Origin: Sedimenticola thiotaurini | Lineage (GTDB): Bacteria; Pseudomonadota; Gammaproteobacteria; Chromatiales; Chromatiaceae | Assembly: GCA_007713595.1 (NCBI GenBank) | Contig: VMRY01000010.1 | Location: 1-64,000, forward strand | DNA: 64,000 nt | Direction: 5' to 3' | Part shown: positions 25,032-33,933 of the stretch, piece after piece | Layout of the letters: every line of letters starts with the position of its first letter | How positions within the stretch are numbered: position 1 is the first letter of the stretch | Notes under the pieces: generated by a model | What the model was told of the DNA's origin: nothing | What the model saw: the letters and a program-made list of their open reading frames with translations, nothing else | Database searches by the model: none | Program-made: the position numbers and the translations under genes

Positions 25032-25696
25032 TCAGCCTCCTCTTTAAAGAGATAACCCTGCCCTCTACGGGTCTCAATACGGGTTTTGCCAATGCGTTCG
25101 CGCAATCGCCGTATGTAGACTTCGATCAGGTTACTGTCACGGTCAAAATCCTGATCATAGACATGCTCAGTAAGGCGGGATTTGGATAAGATCTGTCCCG
25201 GATGCAACATAAAGTAACGCAACAAGCGAAATTCTGTTCCGGTCAGATCAATCGCTTTACCCTCTGGCAGTATCACTTGCTGATGCATCTCATCCAGTCG
25301 CAATCCCCCCTGTACCATCTCATTGGCAGGCTGGCCGACACTGCGACGAACCAACGCAATAAGACGTGCCACCAGCTCCTCAACATGAAACGGTTTACCC
25401 AGATAATCATCCGCACCCGCCTTGAAACCGTCCACCCGCTCATGCCAAGCATCACGTGCTGTCAGCACCAATACAGGTACACTATTTTTTCTTGCACGCC
25501 AGTTTGCCAATACCTCAAGACCGGGGCGTTGGGGTAAACCAAGATCAAGCACGACCACATCATAGGGTTCTTCATCACCCATAAATTCTGCATCAACACC
25601 ATTGCTGGCGACATCCACGGCAAAACCCTCCCGCTTCAGTGCCGGCTTTAAGCGAGCAACCAGTTCCGCATCATCTTCAACTAACAACAAACGCAT
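25028..25696 (-). CDS. OmpR-family response regulator
   Basis: A 222-residue DNA-binding regulator. The receiver domain (1-115) has the acidic pocket EDD at 7-9, phospho-acceptor Asp51 (VVVLDLGLPQ), the switch Thr in LTARD and Lys in YLGKPF. The C-terminal winged helix (about 125-220) has LTGTEFRLLRY and the recognition region DRDSNLIEVYIRRLRERIG, cited in part. It should be phosphorylated by the kinase encoded next and bind direct repeats such as those at 26092-26108 and 22730-22746. The ATG abuts the PepSY stop directly. Confidence 0.9.
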   Translation of the reverse strand: MRLLLVEDDAELVARLKPALKREGFAVDVASNGVDAEFMGDEEPYDVVVLDLGLPQRPGLEVLANWRARKNSVPVLVLTARDAWHERVDGFKAGADDYLGKPFHVEELVARLIALVRRSVGQPANEMVQGGLRLDEMHQQVILPEGKAIDLTGTEFRLLRYFMLHPGQILSKSRLTEHVYDQDFDRDSNLIEVYIRRLRERIGKTRIETRRGQGYLFKEEAE

Positions 25697-25990
25697 CTAA
25701 TTGTCCTGTGCACGCTTGAGCAATTCACCTGTCGCTGCATCCAGTTTCAATTCCCACACCTTTCCTTCTGAGTCGAGCAGCTCAACTTCATAAATCACGC
25801 TATCGCCTTCCTGTTCCAGCTTAACCTCCAGCAGACGACCAGGATACTCATCACGGATATTCTCCAATATCTGCTCCAGCGCCATGATCTTTCCTGCCTC
25901 AAGCAGCTCCCTTGCACGATCATGGTCATTATCAGCCATGGCCTGCATGGGCAAAAGCAGCATCATTAATACAATCATGCCTGTTTTCAT
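25697..25990 (-). CDS. Exported PepSY-domain protein
   Basis: A 97-residue protein with a signal peptide (MKTGMIVLMMLLLPMQAMAD) and one PepSY domain: RARELLEAGKIMALEQIL, then YEVELLDSEGKVWELKLDAA and the ATGELLKRA ending. PepSY proteins often sit beside PhoPQ/QseBC-like systems and may modulate the sensor or inhibit proteases. It is the first gene of the PepSY/regulator/kinase operon and is followed immediately by the regulator. Confidence 0.85.
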   Translation of the reverse strand: MKTGMIVLMMLLLPMQAMADNDHDRARELLEAGKIMALEQILENIRDEYPGRLLEVKLEQEGDSVIYEVELLDSEGKVWELKLDAATGELLKRAQDN

Positions 25991-26355
25991 ATCAGCCTCT
26001 AAAAATTAGCGTCTCACCTGTTGAGATCATCGTCGTTTCGCTTGGCAGATTACACATAGCCTGCCCTCTGATTATCAGCATATACAGGTGATATGAATTG
26101 AAGCTGAAAAGTAGAATACCCCAGTAAATTCCTTTTTTTAAAACCAGCAAATAGATGTAATACTGCCCTATTTTCCCAGCGCAACAAATATTAGAGATTG
26201 CGTAGAACCTGTACAGTGCCAGATTGAGCTTGAAGTGACCAAGATAAAAAACGACACCAATCTTTTGTTTTTGTCATCCTGGCTGCGCTAGTAAAACACT
26301 AATCCAATAACATAGACTACCAAAAGTGTTATGTGCCCCTCGGTAGCTGTAATGG
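25991..26355. other. Upstream region of the PepSY two-component operon
   Basis: This 365-base AT-rich spacer lies between the start of the PepSY gene and the stop of the GTPase gene, both on the minus strand. It contains the repeat box at 26092-26108. I see no gene in it and no clear intrinsic terminator for the GTPase operon. Confidence 0.5.
26092..26108. promoter_or_regulatory. Direct-repeat box TATGAA-N5-GCTGAA upstream of the PepSY operon
   Basis: The box has the same hexamer-N5-hexamer layout as 22730-22746; over 19 aligned bases (including two flanking A) 15 are identical. It lies about 100 bases upstream of the PepSY start and may serve autoregulation by the response regulator. Confidence 0.45.
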
Positions 26356-27756
26356 TCAGCCCAGTTTTTCATCAACCAGCTGTTGATAAACCCAGGCACG
26401 CAGCCTCTCAGCGGCCTTTCCCTGTAACCCATCGTTTTGTAGCTGTCGACACTGCTTGAGTAATCGCACCTGCTCGTTTAATGCCAGTGACTGCATGGCA
26501 TTCACCTGTGCATGATTGATCGTTAGCTTATTCTGATCAGCATGGCTTCGAACCAGCATGGCCCGCGCATGACTCAACGCACGACCCAGTACCACGAATG
26601 AGAAGTTAGGATCATTGACCGGACCCAACAGGTGGGTCTCTTTGTTGAAGGTCAACCAAGCAGGTAATTTATCTTTCAACCAATCCATGCCGAACCAACC
26701 TGACAGTCCGCCGACAAGACCACCACCGACCGCACCTGTCATTAATGAGGCACCACCCAGCCCGGCATCGGCTATCAGACCAATCGCCGCACCCGCCCCT
26801 GCGCTAACGAGTATCAACTGTTTTTTATCCAGCCCCCATAGCGACCATTGCGTTTCATCCATCAGTTCACTTTGGTGAACCTGTAGACGGCTGATATCGG
26901 CTTCCAGTTGATGATAGAGAAAAAGTGCTTCCAACTGCTGTTGCCCTTCCCGCTCCATCTTGTTCAACTGCTGATTAAATCCGGCGATCTCGTCTGGCAT
27001 AACAGCCGCCAGCTTCTCTTTGACCAGGTTTTCCAGACGACTGCTGGATTGTTGAAAAGTGATAAGGCGGTGTAGATTCTCAACAATAATACGTGCAGCC
27101 TGTTGCAGCTTGAGTTGGCGGTAGTGCTCCAACTCTTTGATCGCATGATCAAATGCGGCAGTCTTGTGAGTATCCAGTTGACCAAAGGTACGCAGCAACT
27201 GCAGGAGCTGATCAAAACTTGCATGCAGTGGATCAAACACCCGCACCAGACTGAAGTATTGATTAAGTGCCTGGCGCCACTGCTCAACATAGTGATCACC
27301 ACCAATTGGATTTATCAATGCCAGACGAGCACTGCCAGTCCAGCGCAGAATCTCCATCTCTGTTTCATACTCTGGACTGTAGGGTAGCGACCCATCAATA
27401 ACGTAGATGATGCCAGCGCCCTGCATTATAGGCGTTAGCAGTTCCACCTCATCCAGGAAACCGCTCTGCCCAGTAAACTTATCCAGAAAGGCGTTGACTC
27501 GGACAGGTCGCTGATCTGCCGTTACCTCACCATCATTCAGCCATGCAAGGCACTTATTGGCCCGTTGAAATCCGGGTGTATCCACCAGTTCAAAAACTAT
27601 TTTATTATCCAACTTGAGCGCAAAACGTTGCGACACACGGGTAGTGCCTGATAGAGGCGATATCTTCACCTGATCATTCTGCGTAAGTGCGGCAACAACC
27701 GAAGATTTACCTTTATTCGGATGCCCGACGACCGCAAAGACCGGATGATCATTCAT
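26356..27756 (-). CDS. GTPase with DUF3482 domain
   Basis: A 466-residue protein with an N-terminal G domain: G1 GHPNKGKS at 11-18, G3 DTPGF near 59, and a hydrophobic glycine-rich membrane-associated stretch in the C-terminal DUF3482 part (GAGAAIGLIADAGLGGASLM, about 320-340). A central coiled-coil region links them. It probably acts at the inner membrane. The partner DUF2868 gene lies immediately upstream with an 8-base overlap; this pair is conserved in proteobacteria, function unknown. Confidence 0.85.
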   Translation of the reverse strand: MNDHPVFAVVGHPNKGKSSVVAALTQNDQVKISPLSGTTRVSQRFALKLDNKIVFELVDTPGFQRANKCLAWLNDGEVTADQRPVRVNAFLDKFTGQSGFLDEVELLTPIMQGAGIIYVIDGSLPYSPEYETEMEILRWTGSARLALINPIGGDHYVEQWRQALNQYFSLVRVFDPLHASFDQLLQLLRTFGQLDTHKTAAFDHAIKELEHYRQLKLQQAARIIVENLHRLITFQQSSSRLENLVKEKLAAVMPDEIAGFNQQLNKMEREGQQQLEALFLYHQLEADISRLQVHQSELMDETQWSLWGLDKKQLILVSAGAGAAIGLIADAGLGGASLMTGAVGGGLVGGLSGWFGMDWLKDKLPAWLTFNKETHLLGPVNDPNFSFVVLGRALSHARAMLVRSHADQNKLTINHAQVNAMQSLALNEQVRLLKQCRQLQNDGLQGKAAERLRAWVYQQLVDEKLG

Positions 27757-29098
27757 CGCGAGACTCCTCTGACAGCGGATTGAGGATCAGATGAAAGCGA
27801 TCAGAAAGCTGTCCCATAAACGCCTGCCAGGATTCAATCAGAAGCTGCCGACGCTCGTCACTCATCCCCTTGAGAGGCACTGGCCAGAGAAAAAGATGGG
27901 AGCGCATTTTACTTAATTCACTACAGTAATCTTCCAGTTCACCGGTGGGCGGCTCCCATCCCTTACACAACAGTAGCGGCGGTTCATCTGGCAATGATCT
28001 TAGTTCGGTCAGAGTTGATTCCATTGCACTGATGGAATCGGTATCGCGCCAATAAATTAAAGAAAGATCAGCGCCCAACTGTTGTCGAAGCGAACCAATA
28101 ATCTCATCAGGCCATGTGCCCCAACTAATAATTTGCGTATACGACTTATCCAACTTTTCGGTAATCGCCCTGTCCGATTTACGTACGCGCTGCTCTACAG
28201 GTTGTGCCTCATGATCAATCAGCTCGGTGGAAAGACGCTGCCAAAGCCCGCTGATCAAAGCATCACTTTCACATACCCGACCCTGCATCTGTTCCAACCG
28301 ATAGCGATAAAACAGTGCAGTAATCAATCGGGGAAACAACACATAGACCAATAATGACATCAACAGAAACCGCCACCACTGCCCAAACAGTTCGGGCTGC
28401 TCAGTGACAACGGGGGCTGCACGAAAGTAGTGTGTCTGCTCAACCAGTTCCATTGTGGGCATCGCCGCAGGCCAGAGTTGCTGCCATGGCCAGGAAACAA
28501 TAGTTGTCATCTGATGAATGACTGCAGCGGATATATCCAGTGTTGAAGACCAGCCAAAGGCCAGGTCTGTGACCAGCAGATAAAGCAGGAAGGCCAAAAC
28601 CATACCCAGAGCAAACAGCAGTGATAACTGCTGACCCAGAGCAACCACCGTCAGCTTCATCAAGGGCCGCAGTGATGATGCAAAGGTACCCGGCGGCAAC
28701 CGATGCTCAAACAGAGCACGAAGAGGAAAAGGCACTTGGGCAGAACTGAAAAACAGTGCCAACAGCCACCAACACAGGGGCAGCAGTATAGCGATCAACA
28801 TAAACCAAAGCAGATTGATCCGCTCAAAGGTAAGAAACTCAACCAGTCCAGCGACGAGCAAAAAACCTAATGCCAGGGCCAGCGCACCAAGACCAAAAAC
28901 AAAAAGAGTGGCCGTGATGCGATGCGTTTCGTCCCATTGGGTCAACCAAGCCCGCAAGACAGCCCAGGGATTGGAGTCGCCTTGCGACAGAAACCAGCCA
29001 CGATCCCGTTTATGTAGCGTCTGCCAATCCGTTGTGCGTTCGGCTTCCAATCGTCGGCGCAACAGAATCAACAGGATACTTTTTTCCCATATACTCAT
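27749..29098 (-). CDS. DUF2868 membrane protein, partner of the DUF3482 GTPase
   Basis: A 449-residue protein with about four transmembrane helices (roughly 65-85, 95-117, 155-180 and 240-260) and a large C-terminal cytosolic domain. The FLVAGLVEFLTFERINLLWF segment and RDRGWF motif near residue 31 match the DUF2868 family as I know it. It is encoded just before, and overlaps, the DUF3482 GTPase gene, implying a membrane complex. The C-terminal part (LPDEPPLLLCKGWEPPTGEL) recalls a nucleotide-binding-like fold, which is uncertain. Confidence 0.8.
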   Translation of the reverse strand: MSIWEKSILLILLRRRLEAERTTDWQTLHKRDRGWFLSQGDSNPWAVLRAWLTQWDETHRITATLFVFGLGALALALGFLLVAGLVEFLTFERINLLWFMLIAILLPLCWWLLALFFSSAQVPFPLRALFEHRLPPGTFASSLRPLMKLTVVALGQQLSLLFALGMVLAFLLYLLVTDLAFGWSSTLDISAAVIHQMTTIVSWPWQQLWPAAMPTMELVEQTHYFRAAPVVTEQPELFGQWWRFLLMSLLVYVLFPRLITALFYRYRLEQMQGRVCESDALISGLWQRLSTELIDHEAQPVEQRVRKSDRAITEKLDKSYTQIISWGTWPDEIIGSLRQQLGADLSLIYWRDTDSISAMESTLTELRSLPDEPPLLLCKGWEPPTGELEDYCSELSKMRSHLFLWPVPLKGMSDERRQLLIESWQAFMGQLSDRFHLILNPLSEESRDE

Positions 29099-29284
29099 TC
29101 GGACATTATCTACTTTGTCGATGGCATATACAAAAACAATAATATGAATCGATTAAATCAAATACCCTACCTATTCAAAGACATGGACTCTTAAACCAAC
29201 ACCACGTATTCTCCCTGCCAACCGACATACGATACTGTCGATCCCTGCCCACCCTGCTCTGGAATCGAAAAACTCCAACCAACC

Positions 29285-30073
29285 ATGCCAACCAAAGGAA
29301 CAAAAATTCACTCTTCCATCGATGAGTGGGGCGAACTCTCCATCTATCAGGATGCCAATCGGCGCATGCTCTGCTTTGGCAATGAGATCGAACAGAGCTG
29401 TATTGACATCCACACTCCTGAGCGGCTCTGTCACAACTATACCCAGGTAATGATGCTCGGCTTTCTGCTCGTAGCTAAACCACGTCACTGCACCCTGTTA
29501 GGCCTGGGTGCCGGCTCTCTGGCCCATGCAGTATTTGCTCATTTTCCTGATTGTAAGATTGATGCGGTTGAACAGCGGGCAGAAGTGGTGGAACTGGCCA
29601 AAAACTGGTTTAGTCTTCCCGTAGACCGAAGACTGCGACTTCATATCGACAACGCTGATGATTATCTGATGAAGAAGCCGACAGCTGCAGATTTGTTACT
29701 CACCGACCTCTACTTCAGCGACGGCATGAATGAACTGCAAGCTCAGGAAGATTTTTTGGCGCGCTGTAGAAGTGCCTTGAAACCGGGAGGTATATTGATC
29801 TGCAACTACTGGCTTCGCAGTAGCCTGACCGCACACGCCCTTAATCAGAGCCTGCAAACGGTATTTGATAGACAGGTGGTGACACTCAGCATCCCGGACG
29901 GTAACTGCATCACCTTTGCCTTTGATGGCGGCATTCCACAGCTCAACACAAAAGAGTTTATCAAGTCAGCAGATGCGCTGGGAGAGAGACTGGCTATACC
30001 GTTGCAGAAACACGCCCGGGCACTGATGCATGAAAACCGGCAAGCCTTCCGTTTTGCAAAAAGCATGCGCTGA
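29285..30073 (+). CDS. Spermidine synthase-like methyltransferase-fold protein
   Basis: The 262-residue product has the Rossmann SAM/dcSAM site (LLGLGAGSLAHAVF, about 72-85), acidic EQRAEVVELA, and DLLLTDLYFSDGMN in place of the DxxxD catalytic loop. It resembles the spermidine synthase fold but lacks the usual polyamine-binding signature, so the real reaction is open. ATG 29285 has no Shine-Dalgarno. It stands alone. Confidence 0.72.
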   Translation: MPTKGTKIHSSIDEWGELSIYQDANRRMLCFGNEIEQSCIDIHTPERLCHNYTQVMMLGFLLVAKPRHCTLLGLGAGSLAHAVFAHFPDCKIDAVEQRAEVVELAKNWFSLPVDRRLRLHIDNADDYLMKKPTAADLLLTDLYFSDGMNELQAQEDFLARCRSALKPGGILICNYWLRSSLTAHALNQSLQTVFDRQVVTLSIPDGNCITFAFDGGIPQLNTKEFIKSADALGERLAIPLQKHARALMHENRQAFRFAKSMR

Positions 30074-30163
30074 CACGCATCCTCACAGCCGTAGTCAGCC
30101 GGTTGACGTATTACACCCTGCCATGCAGACTGCGAACATTATTCAGAAAAGAGAGTACTGTTC

Positions 30164-30475
30164 ATGTTGTGGAATTTGATGATGCACACCCTGATGGGCT
30201 GGTTGGGTGCCCATTTTTTTATCCTCACCCCAGAGCGCATTGGTATTGCAATCCTTGCAGTCTGCATGACCCAGGCCGTGGACCAGGTGCGTCTTCGTAA
30301 AATAAAATGGGCTGAGATTGAGGCGCTGCCAGAAAAAGAACGCAAGAGTGCATCAGCCGAACTGGAAAAGACAATCAATCGCGATCTGGCACTGACCTTT
30401 GTGCAGAGTGTTGCAATCTACAGCGCTGTCGTGATCTTTGCGGCACATGTCGCCAGAGTGAATGGCTGGCTTTAA
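30164..30475 (+). CDS. Small membrane protein, unknown
   Basis: The 103-residue product has an N-terminal hydrophobic pair of helices (about 1-37), a charged middle helix (VRLRKIKWAEIEALPEKERK) and a C-terminal helix (LTFVQSVAIYSAVVIFAAHV). It is likely an inner-membrane protein with both ends buried. I do not recognise the family. It lies 90 bases after the methyltransferase-like gene on the same strand and converges on the ribosomal oxygenase gene. Confidence 0.6.
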   Translation: MLWNLMMHTLMGWLGAHFFILTPERIGIAILAVCMTQAVDQVRLRKIKWAEIEALPEKERKSASAELEKTINRDLALTFVQSVAIYSAVVIFAAHVARVNGWL

Positions 30476-30497
30476 TCCGCTAATAGTGATACCCGCC

Positions 30498-31652
30498 TCA
30501 AGCGCCATCAAAATACCAGTAACCAGCGTTAAGCTGTTCGATAAGAAATTCTAAAAATGCTTCTTGCTCAATCCAAGGCAGCAGAAGCTCGGCAGAAACG
30601 GAACTGTGATCACACAGCAACTGAATCACTGCCTTCATCTCACTCGGCAATTGCTTCTCATCACCATCGATATAAAAACGTCCTTGTGACAACCCCGACG
30701 CAAGATAGAGACAGCGCAGCCCACCTAACCGATGCAACATTGTTCCCTGCTGTAACAACCCAATCACTTCCTCCCGGCTATAGCCCTCATCATCCTGCGG
30801 TGCAATATCCAGTTCATGCTTGGCCTGGCTGAGAAACTCACCCGTGAAACGGCTGAACAGTTCATCATCATTAATCATCTTCAAGAGATGTTGCTTGATC
30901 AGATCATAATCTTGCGCACTGATCTCACCCGGCCGCAGCGTCATCAATCGACCAGCATCCGTCATAAGGTCTTTTGCCAGGCAGTGCTCACCCAGATAAT
31001 CGGCCAGGCCCTCTATCAATTCATAACCTGAATTTGTCCTGAAACCGACCGAGTAACTTAATGCAGCCTCAAGCGCTTTTCCATCGTGCGGGAAGCCGGG
31101 AGGAATGTAGAGAATATCACCGGGCAAGAGTACGACATCAATAATGGGCTCAAAATCCTCCACATGCAGCAGTGCTTCATGGGCAGCGAACTCACTGTGT
31201 GCACCTCGTTCGCCCACACGCCACTGCCGTTTCCCCGTGCCTTGAATAATAAAGACATCATAGAGATCAATATGCGGACCAACACCACCACCCGGCGCAG
31301 AAAAACTCATCATCAGATCATCTTTACGCCAGCTGGGGATAAAGTTGAACGGTTCAGCCAGTGCTGCAACTTGGGGTAACCAGTGGTCCACCGCCTGCAC
31401 AACCAGCGTCCACTCTCGCTCACCCAGGTGCTCATAACTCTCAAACGGACCAAATTCCGCCTGCCACTCACCGGCCTTCTTATAAACCAGGCGTGACTCC
31501 ACGGTCTCGTCACAGGCGAGACCGGCCAACTCGTCCGCCGTAATGGGGTCTTGAAAATCCTTAAAGCCCTGACGAATGACTGTTGGTTTTTTTTGCCAGT
31601 AGGTAGCTAAAAACTGTTGTGGGGTCAGGCCGGATAGCTCCAGAGAAAACAT
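30498..31652 (-). CDS. roxA: JmjC-type ribosomal oxygenase (RoxA/YcfD-like)
   Basis: A cupin-fold Fe(II)/2-oxoglutarate oxygenase; the E. coli homologue hydroxylates an arginine of ribosomal protein L16. I start at ATG 31652 (384 aa, MFSLELSGLTPQQFLATYW); the frame is open to 31778, but the first 42 residues are unlike the family. The metal triad begins with HID in GVGPHIDLYDV, with the distal His in PPGFPHDG. The N-terminal WQKKPTVIRQGF and the C-terminal winged helix fit YcfD. Confidence 0.87.
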   Translation of the reverse strand: MFSLELSGLTPQQFLATYWQKKPTVIRQGFKDFQDPITADELAGLACDETVESRLVYKKAGEWQAEFGPFESYEHLGEREWTLVVQAVDHWLPQVAALAEPFNFIPSWRKDDLMMSFSAPGGGVGPHIDLYDVFIIQGTGKRQWRVGERGAHSEFAAHEALLHVEDFEPIIDVVLLPGDILYIPPGFPHDGKALEAALSYSVGFRTNSGYELIEGLADYLGEHCLAKDLMTDAGRLMTLRPGEISAQDYDLIKQHLLKMINDDELFSRFTGEFLSQAKHELDIAPQDDEGYSREEVIGLLQQGTMLHRLGGLRCLYLASGLSQGRFYIDGDEKQLPSEMKAVIQLLCDHSSVSAELLLPWIEQEAFLEFLIEQLNAGYWYFDGA

Positions 31653-31789
31653 AGTGCCGCTCGCTGCGAAAAGTGTAGTGAGGCTTGTAGCATGAAGGCG
31701 GTTATGGAGCAAACACATACCGGCAGATGAACGAGGACGTCGAAGCCTATACTTTCTCCCCAACGTCCTCGGGCACATCCAGATGCTGG

Positions 31790-32374
31790 CTATTTCAGAA
31801 TCGGATAGAACTGAGTAAACATCATATCCTTTTCAGCATTAGCAGTATGACAAGCCGCACAACTGGCTGCCGGTGCAGCGGCAGACGCCTCGCTGTAGGG
31901 CGGGGCATGATGACCAAAATTGAAGAAACCCCAATTATTGGTCGCCTTGAACCGTTTACTGTCTTTTACCATGACATCCATACCATTCGGCTTATCGGCA
32001 AAGTAACCCCGTCCGGATGGCGCATCATAAGAGCCGTCTTTATATTTCCCATGTTTAAGCAGTACCAACTCTTTGGCGATTACCGTACCGTCCGGAAAGA
32101 CTCCTGTACGCTCATACACTGCAAACGCATCGGGGTTAACATAGACGTGATGGAACTCGGGAAACCCGGCACTCCCGTTATTCAAACCATTGGGCGTTAG
32201 TGGCGCACCCAAAAACACCCACTGCCTGAAGCCCTCCGGGCGCATCAACTCACCCTTGCCATTAAAGACAGCAGCACCCATATTTTGTGTGTCCTCTGCT
32301 GATGCGACTGAACTCGTTGCCAAGCCCACGCCCAGCAGCATGACACGGGTCATAATTTTCCAATTCGTTTTCAT
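31790..32374 (-). CDS. Secreted cytochrome P460 family protein
   Basis: A 194-residue exported protein (signal cut near ASAED). The single heme motif is C172-AA-C175-H176 close to the C-terminus, as in cytochrome P460 and c'-beta proteins. Their characteristic lysine-heme cross-link could be formed by a lysine in the beta domain (ELVLLKHGKYKDG), which I cannot assign with certainty. P460 enzymes oxidise hydroxylamine; c'-beta relatives bind NO. It lies 47 bases downstream of an AhpD-like gene, suggesting a stress operon. Confidence 0.85.
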   Translation of the reverse strand: MKTNWKIMTRVMLLGVGLATSSVASAEDTQNMGAAVFNGKGELMRPEGFRQWVFLGAPLTPNGLNNGSAGFPEFHHVYVNPDAFAVYERTGVFPDGTVIAKELVLLKHGKYKDGSYDAPSGRGYFADKPNGMDVMVKDSKRFKATNNWGFFNFGHHAPPYSEASAAAPAASCAACHTANAEKDMMFTQFYPILK

Positions 32375-32421
32375 TATTTACTCCTTATCGCAATCGTGTC
32401 GCCCCAGACCGCCCACCCACA

Positions 32422-32967
32422 TCAAGCGGCTTTTAAGAGGGCCACCCGCGGGAAATCAACTTCTGTGGCCGCCAGACGATTGGTGTAGTTGGTGAGTACA
32501 TTCAGTGCGACATTGGCCACCACCTCCATCATCAATCCCTCATCCAGTCCGGACAATTGGGCTTGTGAGAAGTCTGAATCAGTGACCTCTCCACGATGCT
32601 GCGTAATGGCCTTGGCGAAGCTGAGCAGGGCCGCATCAAGGGCATCCTGGGCATTTCCCTGCTGGGCGTGCGCAATCGCCTCAGCATTCAGACCTGCCCC
32701 TTTGCCCAGCGCCGCATGGGCACTCAAGCAGTATTCACAACTGTTCTCCTGCGCTACAGCCAGGGCAATCATTTCGCGCTGTTTTGCCGTCAGGCGTCCA
32801 CCGCCCAACGTCTCTGCGAACTGCAGATAACCGTTCAGTAACGTGGGGGCATGAGCCATGGTGGCAAACATATTGGGTAGCAGACCCAGTTTGGCCTGCG
32901 CGGCCTTGAGGGTCGCAGCCGTTGCGGCATCCGTTTGATCGAGTGTGATCGGTGCAATTCGTGACAT
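32422..32967 (-). CDS. AhpD/carboxymuconolactone decarboxylase-like peroxidase
   Basis: A 181-residue helical protein with the AhpD redox motif E74-x2-C77-x2-C80-x3-H84 (ENSCEYCLSAH), typical of peroxidase-related CMD proteins that reduce peroxides with reduced thiols. No signal peptide. It is divergent from an AraC regulator across a 122-base spacer with phased TATCA repeats, so it is probably that regulator's target. The P460 gene follows in the same direction. Confidence 0.88.
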   Translation of the reverse strand: MSRIAPITLDQTDAATAATLKAAQAKLGLLPNMFATMAHAPTLLNGYLQFAETLGGGRLTAKQREMIALAVAQENSCEYCLSAHAALGKGAGLNAEAIAHAQQGNAQDALDAALLSFAKAITQHRGEVTDSDFSQAQLSGLDEGLMMEVVANVALNVLTNYTNRLAATEVDFPRVALLKAA

Positions 32968-33051
32968 GGTAATTCCTCTCTTAGGTGATAGTTAAAAGTC
33001 TGTAGCCGTCTAGGCACGGTGCTATCTTGACAAAACAAGCTAGACTATAGG

Positions 33052-33090
33052 TATCATTTAATATCAATAACTATACTTTGAGTATCAATA
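33052..33090. promoter_or_regulatory. Phased TATCA repeats between ahpD-like and araC-like genes
   Basis: Four related octamers start at 33052 (TATCATTT), 33062 (TATCAATA), 33072 (TATACTTT) and 33083 (TATCAATA), at 10, 10 and 11-base steps, thus on one face of the helix. They overlap the AraC-family start codon at 33090. They could be an AraC-type operator for both genes. Confidence 0.45.
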
Positions 33091-33923
33091 TGAGCGATCG
33101 ATTGGTTGAACTGCTGAAGTGTTTTGCGTTGCGGGCCAGGGTTTTTCAGACAGGCCCTCTCTGTAACTCCACCCGCTTTGACCAAGAGGCCGGGGTCGGC
33201 TACATCCATTTACTGCAGCAGGGCCAACTGACGGTAAAAGCACCCACACACCCCGCTTTGCAATTTGATGAGCCAACCCTGTTCCTCTACATGAACCCCA
33301 CCACCCACCAGCTGACACCGCGGGATTCATCGGTGGAGATGGTCTGTGCTTCATTCGAATTTGGTGCCGGCTTGAACAACCCCATCGCCCGCGCGCTACC
33401 CGATATTGTGGTGATCCGACTATCAGATATCCCAGCGCTTGATCGTGCACTGACATTGCTCTTTATAGAGGCAAGTGAACATCACTGCGGACAACAGGCC
33501 ATACTTGATCGCATGATGGAAGTGGTCATCGTATTGGTAATGCGTGATCTCATGGACCAACACCGGTTGCAGTTTGGCCTGTTGGCTGGCTTGGCGGATG
33601 ATCGACTGGCGAAGGCGATCAATGCTATGCATGCGGAACCTGAACGCAATTGGTCACTGGAAACTTTGGCCGAAAAAGCCAACATGTCCCGCGCCCGTTT
33701 TGCCAATCGATTCAGGGAGGTCGTCGGCACCACACCCGGGGCTTATCTCAGTGAATGGCGACTCAGTGTGGCGCAATCGTTGTTACGCCAGGGCAAACCC
33801 GTGCAATACGTGGCCGATGTCGTAGGATATGGCAGTGCCAGCGCGCTCTCTCGTACCTTCAGATCACAGGTAGGACAATCACCACGGGAGTGGCTGAAGC
33901 GCTATCATGAAGCCAATGGGTAG
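33090..33923 (+). CDS. AraC-family transcriptional regulator
   Basis: A 277-residue regulator with an N-terminal cupin-like sensing domain (about 1-150, the AraC_binding_6 type: GVGYIHLLQQGQ) and a C-terminal pair of helix-turn-helix motifs (LETLAEKANMSRARFANRF and the VADVVGYGSASALSRTFRS helix with the family's final PREW). ATG 33090 is used; the TTG at 33078 is less likely. It is divergent from the AhpD-like gene, the arrangement seen for local activators. Confidence 0.88.
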   Translation: MSDRLVELLKCFALRARVFQTGPLCNSTRFDQEAGVGYIHLLQQGQLTVKAPTHPALQFDEPTLFLYMNPTTHQLTPRDSSVEMVCASFEFGAGLNNPIARALPDIVVIRLSDIPALDRALTLLFIEASEHHCGQQAILDRMMEVVIVLVMRDLMDQHRLQFGLLAGLADDRLAKAINAMHAEPERNWSLETLAEKANMSRARFANRFREVVGTTPGAYLSEWRLSVAQSLLRQGKPVQYVADVVGYGSASALSRTFRSQVGQSPREWLKRYHEANG

Positions 33924-33933
33924 TTCTCTTTTA

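Noticed and set aside
29171-29488. 105-codon minus-strand frame over the methyltransferase-like gene
   Set aside because: It is the antisense shadow of a gene with clear SAM-binding motifs.
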